This document shows positions 30,850 to 42,598 of a stretch of DNA of 64,000 nucleotides, piece after piece. The position numbers and the translations under genes were made by a program. The notes under the pieces were generated by a model that was not told the DNA's origin, ran no database searches, and saw nothing but the letters and a program-made list of their open reading frames with translations. Source of the DNA: Beroe forskalii (lineage: Eukaryota > Ctenophora > Nuda > Beroida > Beroidae). Every line of letters starts with the position of its first letter. The first letter of the stretch is position 1. The stretch lies in the NCBI GenBank assembly GCA_011033025.1, contig WFMF01000335.1:124001-188000 (forward strand), in the 5' to 3' direction.

Positions 30850-32713
30850 ACACTCTTTCGAATTTGCTGCCAACCAACAGCTGACCCACCTTAGCGTGTC
30901 ATGAAAGCAAAGGTTTGTTCAGCATGTCAATGATTCCACACATATCTCTGGTGGTACACTGGATTTGGTTCTTTCATTGCCTCTTGCTATTGTTGGAATT
31001 CCTATCAATGATATTGTTTGATAATAAAACTGGCACAACATCAGACCATTATCTTAAGTTTCAACCTGCCAACTGAATTGTCAGCAGAAGAGCCTAAGAG
31101 CAAAATTAAGAATGTTCGTGAATTCAGCAAGATTGATGTTACTCGCCTCAGAGAAGACTTGTTTTGTTCTCCAATTAACTTCTCTGATTTTGAATCAGTA
31201 GACCATGCTTTGAAACTATTTGTTTTTCGACCGTTGAAGATATTCTTGACAAGCATGCCCTGTAGTAACAAGAAAGTTCAACACCAAACGTTCAGCATGG
31301 TGGAACTCAGATTGTCAGCTGGCCAGAGCTGATACAAAGAGAGCACAAAGGAAGTTAAAAAAGAACCCTGAGAGTACTGAGCTCCAAGAAGTGTACAAAG
31401 AGAAGTGTATTGATAAGGCCATTATCATTGACAAAGCTAGAAACAGATTTTTTGACAAAAAGTTTTCATCTGTTAAAGGAGATGCAAGGAGTACATACCG
31501 TTTGGTGAACCAGCTCTTGGATAAAGAGTTCGGGGCTAACAAGCTTCCAAATGATAAGGATGATTTAGCTATTGCTGACAAGTTTTGCACTTTTTTCAGT
31601 AGCAAGGTGAAGACAATTTACAGAAATATTGAAGAGGACCTTGGAAGTGAATCGTCCAATTTAGATCAGACATCCTCTCCTCCTATTAATCACAAACCTG
31701 TATCTTTTTCTGTTTTCCAAGAAGTATCAGAAGATAAGCTTTTTGACCTAGCCAAGAATCTTCCTGATAAGTCATGTGTTTTAGATGCAATGCCTGTCTG
31801 GCTTTTTAATGATAACCTTACCTGAGTTAATTCGAGTTTTGCATTACATCATCAATGAGTCCCTCAAAACTGGCAAGTTCCTTCAGCTTTCAAAACTGCA
31901 GTAGTGAGACCAAGCATCAAGAAGCAAAACTTAGACTCAGATGTTTTTTGCAAACTATAGACCAATAAGTAACCTTCCATATATATCCAAACTGCTGGAA
32001 AGGATAGTTCATGACCAACTTATAAGTCACATTGAAGAGAATGAGCTTTTTTCAGGCTTTCAGTCAGCATACAGAAAGTATCACAGCTGTGAAACAGCAG
32101 TTCTGAAAATCCAGAATGACTTAATGATGATGCTTGATAAGAAGACAAATGTGGTTCTACTTCTTCTCGACTTGAGTGCTGCCTTTGACACTATAAATCA
32201 TTCATTACTGCTGAAAAAGCTCAGAAACAAGTATGGTGTAAAAGGTGCTGTGCTTAATTGGATTTCATCATACTTATCAGATAGGAAGTTTAAAGTTATA
32301 GTCAATGACAGTTCATCTCAAGAAGCAATTCTTGATATTGGGGTCCCACAGGGATCTATATTGGGTCCACTACTGTTCATTCTATATACAAAGGGATTTG
32401 GAAGATATAATATCCAAGTATGGACTCTCTGTGCACTTATATGCTGATGATACAGGTTTATTTCTCATTTGATGTCCATTCACCTAATCCTGACCTTTCC
32501 GTCATTAAAGATTGCTTCACAGAGATTAAGTCATGGATGATGTGCAACTTTCTTAAACTGAATGAGGACAAGACAGAATTCATTGACATTGGCTATTACA
32601 TCAGTCCCATTGAAAAGTTGAGCCTCAGTGATTCTGTGGATGAAATAACTGTCAGCCCAGTCCTAGCAACTAAAAACCTGGGTTTTTATTTTGACCACCG
32701 ACTTAGCATGGAT
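30850..32713 (+). pseudogene. CR1/L2-like non-LTR retrotransposon ORF2: endonuclease end and reverse transcriptase
   Basis: After a decayed end of the AP endonuclease domain (HISGGTLDLVLSLP-like near 30945, then SDHYL near 31040), the frame continues through a linker and KPVSFSVFQEVSEDKLFDLA. The reverse transcriptase follows: NYRPISNLPYISKLLERIV, GFQSAYRKYHSCETA, LLDLSAAFDTINHSLL and GVPQGSILGPLLF, i.e. RT blocks 1-4. Frameshifts occur near 31020, 31310, 31830, 31930 and 32385; an out-of-frame YADD-type piece is near 32435. The piece stops at 32713 in LSMD, where a Mutator-like element is inserted; the C-terminus resumes at 36041. Dead copy. Confidence 0.88.
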
Positions 32714-33834
32714 TAGGGTGCGCCCTTTTTTCAAAGTTTTTTAGGCTCTTTGACTCGATTGTAGATCTCAGTGAGCTGATCACGAGGATATCAAGTTTTT
32801 TGAAATTGGACAATGTCTTCCTTTGCCTCTGGGCGTTTTTCTGTTTCGTGACGTCACATCACGTGACCTGTCACGTGATCCGCCTGCTAGTACTTTGTGC
32901 GCGCTCTGATTCCGCGCGCGTAATTGCAATTCTATGCGCGTTCGCGGATCTGAGTTGTCTGTGTCAATTCTGTGCTATCTATGCCATTGGTAAGACTTAT
33001 CTTTATTGAATAATAGAATTTTCTGTGACCAATCTATGATCGACGCAGATAGCAAATAATTTAAGGATCAGCTTATCTTGCCAGTGACATTTTCAAGGCC
33101 GATAATTGCGATAACTTAGAAAATGGAAGCTCAAGTTTATACATTGAGAGCTGAGAAGTACATTAGTACTATACAGGGTTAAAATTGTACATCCCAATCA
33201 GGAGTGTCCCCAGTCAGATCACATGTCAAAGCAGAGGACACTCCCTCAACCATTGATAGAGCAGAACAAGGTTCACGTGACTGATAGAGGAGGAAGCAAG
33301 CAGTATCTCTTTGACCATGAAGAAATCCAGTTAACAGTGACCTAGTTTATTATATTTTAACGAGTAGGCACTCTTGCTAATTCTATTTCATCGTTCGGTA
33401 GTCTTGAAGCTTATTCCGATCCCGAGATGTGTGAAATGAGAAACACAAAAGTCCGTTTTATTGTTTTGTATTTTTGGTCTGGCGTTGCTAAACCCCCTGG
33501 TTCTGAAAAAGGCGGACAAAGCGGATTCAAAACGACGGAATGTCGCTCGGAATAATGGGAATCGAGTTCTTATCCCATAGTCAGGTATTAGTCCTGCACT
33601 TCTGTTGTCTGAGATTCAGATGATTAGGAAACGGCCAAGATAACGGTATACATGTTCCTCAGGATTGTGAACCGTCGCTCAAAATCTGGGCACCATGGAA
33701 TTTTCTGATACCAATCTACTAATTCTACGATAGACGCAGAAAACAGATAATTTTAGAATCAGCAAGTCTTACCAGTACCATTTTCAAACTGATAATTGCG
33801 ATTACGGCAGTCTTAAGAACTTTTCTGACACCAC

Positions 33835-33935
33835 CGGCTAGCCTTCTTGCCAGACAGACAGCTAGCCGGTTAGCCAGCCGGCCAGCAGGTCAGCTAGCCG
33901 GCCGGCTAGTTTGTCAGCTGGTCGGCTAGCCGATC
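33835..33935. repeat. GCTAGCCGG short repeat
   Basis: About 100 bp of GCTAGCCGGTTAGCCAGCCGG-like palindromic 8-12 bp units inside the Mutator-like element. Confidence 0.85.
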
Positions 33936-33939
33936 GTCT

Positions 33940-34215
33940 TGCCAGTGCAATTTTCGAGCTGATAATTGCGATTACTTGGAAAATGGAAGCTTTAGTTTAT
34001 ACATTGGGAGCCAAGAAGTACATTAGTACTATACAAGGTTAAAATTGTACATCCCAATCAGGAGTCAGGGTGCATGTGAATGCCGAGTGTCCCCAGTCAG
34101 ATCACATGACAAAGCAAGGGACACTCTCCCTCAACCAATGATCGAGCAGAACCAGGTTCACGTGACTGATAGAGAAGGAGGAGGAGGAAGCAAGCAGTAT
34201 CTCTTTGACAATGAA
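33940..34215 (+). repeat. Third, internal copy of part of the MULE arm
   Basis: This stretch repeats arm sequence (TTATACATTGGGAGCC, TTAAAATTGTACATCCCAAT, GTTCACGTGACTGATAGAG, AAGCAAGCAGTATCTCTTTG) in the same orientation as the left arm. The left arm therefore went through a partial internal duplication, with small inserts such as extra GGAGGA triplets. Confidence 0.85.
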
Positions 34216-34224
34216 AAGGATCGG

Positions 34225-35360
34225 GGAACGGACATTTCATCTCGCGACACTTCATCTCACGACATTTCATCTTCGACACTTCATCTCAAAGTACGACATT
34301 TCATCTCGTACTGTAAATTGATTCTATCCTGAAGTACGACATATGATCTCGAGAGTACGACGTTTCATCTCCAAGGCTACGACATTTCAACTCGGGTTGA
34401 CACCTCTTATCAGGGTAGGAAACTTGATCTCAGTGTATGACCCTTCATCTTAGACTGCGACATTACATCCCTCGGTATGACACTTCATCTCAGGTACGAC
34501 ACTTCATCTCAGACTGCGACATTTCATCTCTCGGTACGACACTTCATCTCCGACAGCGACATTCCATCTCGAGGGTACGACAGCGACATCCATCTCTTAC
34601 ATCTCAGAGTACGACACTTCATCTCAGAGTACGACACTTCATATCAGGGTGTACGACACTTCATCTCAGACTGCGAAACTTCATCTCTGGCGGGTAGGAC
34701 ACTTCATCTCAAGGTACGACACTTCATCTCAGACAGCGACACTTCATCTCAGGGTTCATAACTTCAACTCAGGGTACCACACTTCATCTCATGGAACGAT
34801 ACTTCATCTCAGACTGCGACACTTCATCTCTCAGTACGAAACTTTACCTCAGACTGCGACACTTCATCTATGGGTACGACACTTCATCTCTGGGTACGAC
34901 AGATCATCTCAGGTACAACACTTCATCTCAGGGTACAACACGTCATCTCAGACAACGAGATTTCATCTCAGGGTACGACACTGCAACACAGGGTACGAAA
35001 CTTCACTCAGACTGCGACATTTTATCTCAAGGTACGACATCTCATCTCTGGGTACGACATTTCATCTTTTGGTACCACACTTCATATCAGACTGCGACAC
35101 TTCATCTCTGGCCCGGCGGGTACGATACTTCATCTTTGACTGCGACACTTCATCTCTGGGTACGACACTTCCCAGAGATGAAGTGTTGCAGTCTGAGATG
35201 AAGTGTCGTACCTAGAGATGAAACGTCCCAGTCTGACTCTGAGATGAAATGTCGTAGTCTGAGATGAATTGTCGTACCCCGAGATGAAGTGTCGTAACCA
35301 GAGATAAAGTGTCGCGATCTGAGATGAAGTGGCGCACCTAGAGATGAAATGTCCCACCGA
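34225..35360. repeat. 20-bp ACGACACTTCATCTC minisatellite with inversion
   Basis: Some 45 degenerate units like GGTACGACACTTCATCTCAG run forward from 34225 to about 35170. The orientation then flips to CTGAGATGAAGTGTCGTACC for about ten units up to the right arm. Long repeat peptides in several frames are by-products. Confidence 0.92.
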
Positions 35361-36040
35361 ACGATGAAATAGAATTAGCAAGAGTGCCTACTCGTTAAAA
35401 TATAACAAACTAGGTCACTGTTAACTGGATTTCTTCATGGTCAAAGAGATACTGCTTGCTTCCTCCTCTATCAGTCACGTGAACCTTGTTCTGCTCTATC
35501 AATGGTTGAGGGAGTGTCCTCTGCTTTGTCATGTGATCTGACTGGGGACACTCCTGATTGGGATGTACAATTTTAACCCTGTATAGTACTAATGTACTTC
35601 TCAGCTCTCAATGTATAAACTTGAGCTTCCATTTTCTAAGTTATCCCAATTATCGGCCTTGAAAAAGGCACTGGCAAGATAAGCTGATCCTTAAATTATT
35701 TGCTATCTGCGTCGATCATAGATTGGTCACAGAAAATTCTATTATTCAATAAAGATAAGTCTTACCAATGGCATAGATAGCACAGAATTGACACAGACAA
35801 CTCAGATCCGCGAACGCGCATAGAATTGCAATTGCGCGCGCGGAATCAGAGCGCGCACAAAGTACTAGCAGGCGGATCACGTGACAGGTCACGTGATGTG
35901 ACGTCGAAACAGAAAAAACGCCCAGAGGCAAAGGAAGACATTGTCCAATTTCAAAAAACTTGATATCCTCGTGATCAGCTCACTGAGATCTACAATCGAG
36001 TCAAAGAGCCTAAAAAACTTTGAAAAAAGGGCGCACCCTA

Positions 36041-36635
36041 AGCATGGATGATCAGATTAAGCACATCTCTCAAATATGTTACCTAAACCTGAGAAATCTC
36101 AGGCGCATTGGCTCACGATTAACACACAGCCTTAAAGTACAGCTAGTTCATGCAAATATACTATCAATGATAGATTACTAATCATATGCTATAGTTACTG
36201 AAAAGAATCTCCAGAAACTTCCAAAAGCTTCAAAATGATGCAGTTAGATTCATCTTCAAGTTGAATGGTAAAATGAAATGGTCACCAATCAGTCCTTACC
36301 TCAAGGAGTTACACTTTCTTCCAGTTGTCTACAGAATACAATTCAAAACTGCTCTTCTTGTCTTTAAATGCATCAACAACATGGCACCCAAATATCTGAA
36401 AGAACTTTGCCTAAGAGAAACTAAAAGAATGAGCCTTCGTCTGGATGATGACTTTTTCATGTTAAAGACACCAAGTCCACCGAATTTTTCTAGGACTCTT
36501 AATGCTTTTTATTATAATGGACCAAGAGTATGGAATATGTTACCTTATGAACTAAGATGTTTGTCGAATATTGATATATTTAAGCGAGGTTTAAAGACAC
36601 ATTATTTTGAACTAGCATTCAGTGGAATCCCTTGA
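36041..36635 (+). pseudogene. CR1/L2-like ORF2, C-terminal part
   Basis: Continuation of the RT gene at 30850-32713 after the Mutator-like insertion: DQIKHISQICYLNLRNLRRI, then after a shift near 36180 LKELHFLPVVYRIQFKTALL, NMAPKYL and GPRVWNMLPYELR, ending near LKTHYFELAF with TGA at 36633. The LHxLPVxxRIxFK and RxWNxLPxxLR blocks are standard for the C-terminal domain of CR1/L2-type elements. A 3' tail rich in TATTAATTTATT follows to about 36812. Confidence 0.88.
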
Positions 36636-36814
36636 GATAATTTGATAACTTAGTTAGTGGAGCTAAAACTTGATTTCTGTGATATTTGTTTTCAAAGTAG
36701 TGTGGATTTTCTTCAGGTCACGCTTGAATGGCTAGAATATTTCCCTCACAGATATTTATTCAACAATGTCTAAGCGTGTTATAAATGTATTAATTTATTA
36801 TTTATTATTAATGA

Positions 36815-38395
36815 AAACATACTTTATCATCCACTATTTTGGTATGTTAATGAAATGTGTTGTAGAGTTGACGTCAAATTCAAACTTTAAACCAAAATAT
36901 TATATGTCGACGACTTTCATGTTCTAATGAGAGTTCAACATACATGGGTCATCAGGCAACCCTTGTCAATTAATGATATACATTGATCACATTATGTATA
37001 TCCAAACGCCGTCTAATTATCTTGAAGTATCTCTCTTTTTTTGTTGAAATTTTGTGACCATGATCAGTGGGACAGGTGGTCCCAAGGGGCACAATGAAGC
37101 AAATCGCCACTGTGTCCTTTCTCCAGCCACAACTTCTGTTCTACTCGTTTATGGTCACTCCTCTATTAAAGTTGGTCAACTTTCGCCCTTAGCTTGCTAT
37201 TGTCCTTGGACAGCAAGATTATCTGACCAATTTTGGAAAGCCTGATTCGCCACATGTGACCTGTCAATATCAGGTAGACAAAAAGCTTTAACCAGCTGTG
37301 CTTGTGCAACGGTATATTTGGTTGATAATTCGTCCAATATACCATAACTGATGCTCTCGTGTTCAACAAGGGAGCCTTAGAAAGCAGAGTGGTGAAAGAT
37401 TTTTGTTGAACCATTTGTTTTTTGACTTGCTTTTCTCAAACCCATCTTATTGGGTAAAACGAATGCTGCAATGCTAGGACTACTACTAGCCACCATATAA
37501 ACTTATGATTTGAGAAACGTAAGTCTACCATATCTTGAACAAATATAATGGAAAATACTGTTACAATTACATAGACACTTTACATTGTACGATATATACA
37601 TATTATTATGATACATGACAAAGATCTTACTACCTACTGTCAATTGCCTATCTTGCATTACACAGGCCACATCCTGTAGCTTCCTAGCGTTTACATTTGT
37701 ATTTTTGCGTGTGAGTGTGATTGTATTTATTGAATATGGAGATTAATAAAACAATTCTTTTACTTAACAATTCTTTTACTTGACTGAGGGAGACCCCATA
37801 GTAAAACACTAAGAATACAAAAATGGATTCAAATCAGAACTACTTTACACCGCTGGTTTACTGCCAGTTTCGAGAAAACAACATTGAAAATGATTATATT
37901 ATTTTTCGTCTTCAGAAAACTCTATTTGGTGATAAGCACCTTCCTGAGATCATGAATTAGTTAAATTAAATTTAAAAAAAAAATGTTCAAATTGATGTAA
38001 TAAATTATCAAAAACAGTTTGAATAAAAAGGTAAAAAACAACTGTTATCAAACTCTGCTACCTTATGGAATAAAGAAAAATATCTGATCATGCCTACATA
38101 ATGATATAGCATGGAAGAACAACATCTGATTAACCAGAATGTAATTAAAAACAAGCCTATAATTGAAAGTATAAATAATGGTGATAATAGCAAGTAGCAA
38201 CCACACTAAATAACTACTGTTATTAACAACAAAAACACAACCATTGAATGTCAATGGCCAAAGCCTAACAATAAAATTCATAGGTATTCAAAGTAATCAA
38301 AAACCTATTTAATTCATACTAAAACCTGAGTATTAGTAAGTTCTATAAAGTTGAACAATTAAATAAAAAAAATTCACAAAAGCTGGATCCTCAGA
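36815..38395. other. Unassigned AT-rich region
   Basis: No gene recognised. Small open stretches at 37054-37245 (plus) and 37166-37414 (minus) overlap each other and lack splice or similarity support. Confidence 0.4.
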
Positions 38396-38399
38396 TCCA

Positions 38400-38591
38400 G
38401 CGCCCTTCTGCACATTGAAGAAGTAGAACAAGCAACGCCACCTGGTTTTTCTTTATTCAATCCAAATGGTCTCAAAGTCAATAGTTTGTTTGCCCACCTT
38501 TGTTCTGACTGATCTAAGTTTTTAGGGCTTACCTCTAAAACAGTGAAAGAGTAATTGCTGTTAAAGTGATCAACTGACTCAAAATTGTGAG
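38400..38591 (-). pseudogene. EHL...PFGLN retroelement-type fragment, C-terminal piece
   Basis: Minus-strand frame reading SVDHFNSNYSFTVLEVSP, then SEQRWANKLLTLRPFGLN, related to the plus-strand fragment at 28235-28525. It is interrupted by the hAT-like element at 38600; beyond that element (42413-42534) the same frame continues upstream. Rejoined across CTTCAAGT it reads AEHLLEAHNFESVDHFN. Confidence 0.55.
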
Positions 38592-39215
38592 CTTCAAGTC
38601 AGGCATGGATCCAGCCCAGAATTTTTGGGGGCGTGCAAATTTATTAAGCTCACTCGGCGCCGCTTCGCGGCACCTCGTTCGCACATAGGACGATTTTGAA
38701 TATTTGTATATGCAGGGGTCTGAGGGCGGCAGCCCCCGAAAGCCAGAGGTCTGGATTATAAAGAAACGGCGAATCAACAGTGTTTGAGCCCTGTTTTTAA
38801 TTTATAACAGCGCTGTTGTTGCTGTCGTACAAAATCCGAATTGATATTATATTAAAAATCAAAAGAGGAGCAGGGGTCTGGGGGCGGCAGCCCCCAGAAG
38901 CCAGAGGTCTGGAGTATAAAGAAATGGCAACTCAATAGTGTTTGGGCATTGTTATAAACTTAACAGCGCTGTTGTTGCTGTCGTACAAAATCTCAATAAA
39001 TATAAAATCAAAAGAGCAGCATGCAGGGGTCTGGGGCGGCAGCCCCATAGCTCAAGGTCTGGAGTATAAAGAAATTGCAACTCAATAGTGTTTGGGCATT
39101 GTTTTTAACTTAACAGCACTGTTGTTGCTGTTGTACAAAATCCGAATAAATTCCCGCCCTGGCCAGGGCGGTAACCCCCCGCGGTAATAAAAAAGACTGG
39201 CCAGGGTATATATTA

Positions 39216-39483
39216 CCTTAGTACACCTAAGAACGACATCACGTAATTGGCGCGCACTTTAAGATCGGCGCACTTTATTAGTGCGGTTTTTATGACTTGA
39301 GATCGAAAACGATAATCGATATGGAATTGAGAACCGAAATATGTATAAAAACGAATTCGAAAAACGCAAAATTCACGAAATTGTTCACTTAATTTCATGT
39401 GCACTTAATTACTGTACACTTAATTAGTGCGGTTTTCCCCAAACCGCACTAATTAAGTGACGCCGTTCTTAAGTGTACTAAGG
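39216..39483. mobile_element. MITE with TA duplication
   Basis: 268 bp, starting CCTTAGTACACCTAAGAACG and ending CGTTCTTAAGTGTACTAAGG, flanked by TA on both sides (39214-39215, 39484-39485), as for Tc1/mariner-derived MITEs. Further inside, AAGTGCACTTAATTA-like phrases and AATTAGTGCGG recur in both orientations. Nested in the insertion within hAT copy B. Confidence 0.85.
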
Positions 39484-39489
39484 TAGACG

Positions 39490-40370
39490 AACGAGTGTCA
39501 CAGGGTGATAGCATAATATATATATATTACATCATGATAATTGGGAGCAAACTTGGAAAGCCGAGATGTCAAGAACGGGAAATGGTAGAGCCATGATCGA
39601 GGTCAGGTTTTGTTGATCTAAGATAGGAAAATGTTATAGGCTATAAGAGAAGTTCTGGTGACGTCATTATCACGTCACTATGACGTCATCAACTTAGCGA
39701 AATTTTATTCCCTTTTTAGGTCATCTTTGTGCGCATTTTCACCAAGAAGGAATGGAGATAGCTCAAAAATGTTGGAAAATCGTTGGTTGGAAATTTAAAG
39801 AGCTTTCAGAAAATCATACGGATCATCGGGCTATCTCGATTTTTCATCGAGATATACGCGATTTTCTAAGGTACGGTGAAAAATCGATTTCCAAATTATA
39901 GGTCAAAACTGAAACAGTGAGATGTACCAAGTATCTTGAGATGAGACCGGTCAAAGTATGTTCTACTAAGGCGGAATTGCTTTTAATAGGCTATATGGGA
40001 AATTGGTTTGAGCCTATTTTGGTGCTGTGATGACGTCATCAAAATCGCGTAAAACCACTAAAATAACGTATTTTGAGATAAAACGCTATTTTGCACTACT
40101 TTGAACATCTATAACTCAGAGCGTTTTCATCGGATAATGTTTTACGTCGATATTTTGCTTTTAGACCTCGAGATTTAGCTATAAAAATAGTTTCAAGGTG
40201 ATCGGTCGAAAAATGTCGTCATGTGAAGCCTCTAAAAATTGAGATGCAAAATGGTTGAAATTGCGTTTATGACGAAAAATTGTACTGTAGTCCTATTCTG
40301 TGATACGAAAGTGAACTGATAATGGTTTCTCCATGTCTCGCAGTGACTAGGGATGGAAATATACGATGGA
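39490..40370. other. Inserted sequence of unknown type within hAT copy B
   Basis: Contains TGACGTCA sites near 39682 and 40031 and several near-palindromic phrases such as ATTTTTCATCGAGATATACG. No ORF of note. Part of the foreign block 39152-41037. Confidence 0.4.
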
Positions 40371-40374
40371 ACAG

Positions 40375-40695
40375 TAAAGCACGTGAGTTCACGCGGACGT
40401 TTTGTAGAAATTAGGGGATTTGAAGAAATTGATATTTACATGGGATTTTCGACTTGATTACGTTGAAATGAGTTTAAATACGGCTAATGCACGTGAAATT
40501 AGATCTAGTTGCCATATTTCAGCACGTGAGTACACACGGACGTTTTGTAGAAATTAGGGGATTTGAAGAAATTTATGTTTACACGGGATTTTCGACTTGA
40601 TTATGTTGAAATGAGTTCAAATACGACTAATGCACGTGAAATTAGATCTGGTTGCTATATTTTAGCACGTGAGTTCACGTGGACGATTTGGAGAA
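40375..40695 (+). repeat. Tandem repeat, about 145-bp period
   Basis: Two full copies and part of a third of a unit with AGCACGTGAGTTCACGCGGA, TTTTGTAGAAATTAGGGGA, GATTTTCGACTTGATTACG and AATGCACGTGAAATTAGATC. Downstream at 40760-40870 shorter GTGGGTTCGGACTACGTG-type repeats follow. Confidence 0.88.
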
Positions 40696-40887
40696 ATTAA
40701 GAAATATATCAATTTTAGTAATTCCAAGTTAGAATAAAGTAGTTTGGGACTTCGTCTGGGTGAGTTGCGTGGGTAAGACTTGCGTGTGGGCTAGCAACGT
40801 GGGTTCGGACTACGTGAGGGCAAGTTGCGTGGGTTCAAACTGCCTTTGGGCAAGTAGTATGGGTTCAAACTACATACATCTGTCAAG

Positions 40888-41040
40888 ATATCACCACCAA
40901 AACCGTTGGACGGTTGGTCTAGTAACCCCCCGCGGGTTTGGATGTGACAACGGAACCTGAAAAGAGACAAAATGGGCTGATCACCTCCAAACCAGCGGGG
41001 GGTTACTAGACCAACCGTCCAACGGTTTTGGTGGTGATAT
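40888..41040. mobile_element. 150-bp hairpin MITE
   Basis: Inverted arms ATATCACCACCAAAACCGTT and ACGGTTTTGGTGGTGATAT, extending over GGACGGTTGGTCTAGTAACC and the following CCCCGC, arms about 55 bp. It forms the right edge of the foreign block in hAT copy B. The shared phrase TAACCCCCCGCGG also occurs at the left edge (39170), so both edges may belong to one element. Confidence 0.75.
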
Positions 41041-42420
41041 TATATTAAGAATCAAAATAGCAGCAGGGGTCTGAGGGCGGCAGCCCCCAGAAGCCAGAGG
41101 TCTGGAGTATAAAGAAATGGCAACTCAATAGTGTTTGGGCATTGTTATAAACTTAACAGCGCTGTTGTTGCTGTCGTACAAAATCTCAATAAATATAAAA
41201 TCAAAAGAGCAGCAGGGGTCTGGGGGCAGCAGCCCCCAGAAGCCAGAGGTCTGGAGTATAAAGAAATTGCAACTCAATAGTGTTTGGGCATTGTTTTAAC
41301 TTAACAGCGCTGTTGTTGCTGTTGTACAAAATCCGAATAAATATTATATTCAGAATCAAAAGAGCAGCAGGGGTCTGGGGGCGGCAGCCCCCAGAAGCCA
41401 GAGGTCTGAAGTATAAAGAAATGGCAACTCAATAGTGTTTGGGCATTGTTATAAACTTAACAGCGCTGTTGTTGCTGTCGTACAAAATCTCAATGAATAT
41501 AAAATCAAAATCGCAGCAGGGGTCTGGGGGCGGCAGGCGGCAGCCCCCAGAAGCCAGAGGTCTGGAGTATAAATAAATGGCAACTCAATAGTGTTTGGGC
41601 CTTGTTTTCAACTTAACAGCGCTGTTGTTGCTGTCGTACAAAATCTAAATAAATATAGAATCAAAAGAGCAGCAGGGGTCTGGGGGCGGCAGCCCCCAGA
41701 AGCCAGAGGTCTGGAGTACGAAGAAATGAGAACTCAATAGTGTTTTGCCAATGTTTTCAACCAGCTCGATCGTTGTGATGCACACAATCTCAATGAATAT
41801 ATTGACAATAAAAATAACGACAGGTGTCTGGGGCAGCAGACCCCAGAAATCAGAGGTCTGGAGTATTAAGAAATGGGAAATCAATTGCACTGTGCCTGTA
41901 ACTTGCTACATATTACATATTCGTTGCTGAAATACTGCAAAAGACAAAGGCAGTAGAGTTTTTGAATCAATAGGATCCTAAATCCTGTTTTTTCAGTTTC
42001 AAGCCTTCAAGGCTGTTGGGCTGGCATGAAAATATTTCCTGGATGGAGGCCGAAAAATCGTGTATAGTACACTTTGTACTACACAATCGCCCTTGCCTAA
42101 CTAATGGCCTGTTTTAGCTCGTGAGCACTTTTTCACTTCTCAAGTCTTACTTCTTTTTAGTTCATGTATCCCTTTTGTAATAGTTTTGGAGGTGTGAGCA
42201 TCTTGTTAATGCGTAACGCATTTAAGTCCTCTGCTTTATTTCCTTTCCCTTTTGCTTCTAGAAGTAGTGAATGAATGAAATTTTTCAACTAGGTTTATTT
42301 TTGGCATCTTGAATTCATCGCCAGCATCAAATTGCACGCCCCCATGCACGCCCCCAAATTTCTGATGGGGGCGTGCGCACGCCCCCCGCACGCCCCCGTG
42401 GATCCATACCTGCTTCAAGT

Positions 42421-42534
42421 AGATGTTCTGCTAATGTTTTTCATCTGATTCATTGATGATATCATCCTCATCAATATAGCCTACATGAGACCTATGTCCA
42501 ACTATCCTAGTTTGTAATTTGTTAGAGGATTTTC
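42421..42534 (-). pseudogene. EHL...PFGLN retroelement-type fragment, N-terminal piece
   Basis: Continuation of the minus-strand fragment at 38400-38591 on the other side of hAT copy B. It reads HRSHVGYIDEDDIINESDE, and after a one-base shift KTLAEHL up to the CTTCAAGT duplication. DESD before EHL is shared with the plus-strand copy at 28235. Confidence 0.5.
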
Positions 42535-42598
42535 CTAATTTAGTAATTGACAAATTAGGTAGTAAGTATCCAATGAGTCAATAACCTTTTGATTTCAG

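Larger units (their letters stand above)
32714..36040. mobile_element. Mutator-like (MULE-type) element with 685-bp TIRs
   Basis: 3327 bp beginning TAGGGTGCGCCC and ending GGGCGCACCCTA, with inverted arms 32714-33399 and 35356-36040 of about 685 bp. It is flanked by a 9-bp direct repeat AGCATGGAT (32705-32713, 36041-36049). Long TIRs and a 9-bp duplication are the Mutator pattern. The arms contain GTGACGTCACATCACGTGAC. The inside holds only repeats, no transposase. It interrupts a CR1-like ORF2 in frame; removing it with one AGCATGGAT rejoins LSMD|DQIKHIS. Confidence 0.93.
38600..42412. mobile_element. hAT-like element, copy B (inverted), with nested insertions
   Basis: Copy of the 25591-27256 element in reverse orientation: CAGGCATGGATCCA at the left, TGGATCCATACCTG at the right, with a perfect 8-bp duplication CTTCAAGT (38592-38599, 42413-42420). 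It carries eight or more of the internal 150-bp units and is split by about 1.9 kb of foreign DNA (39152-about 41037). The same terminal stem-loop as in copy A is near 38648-38684. Confidence 0.93.

Noticed and set aside
34045..35381. Overlapping ORFs rich in TSSQTATLHL and related phrases
   Set aside because: Translations of the 20-bp minisatellite in several frames on both strands.
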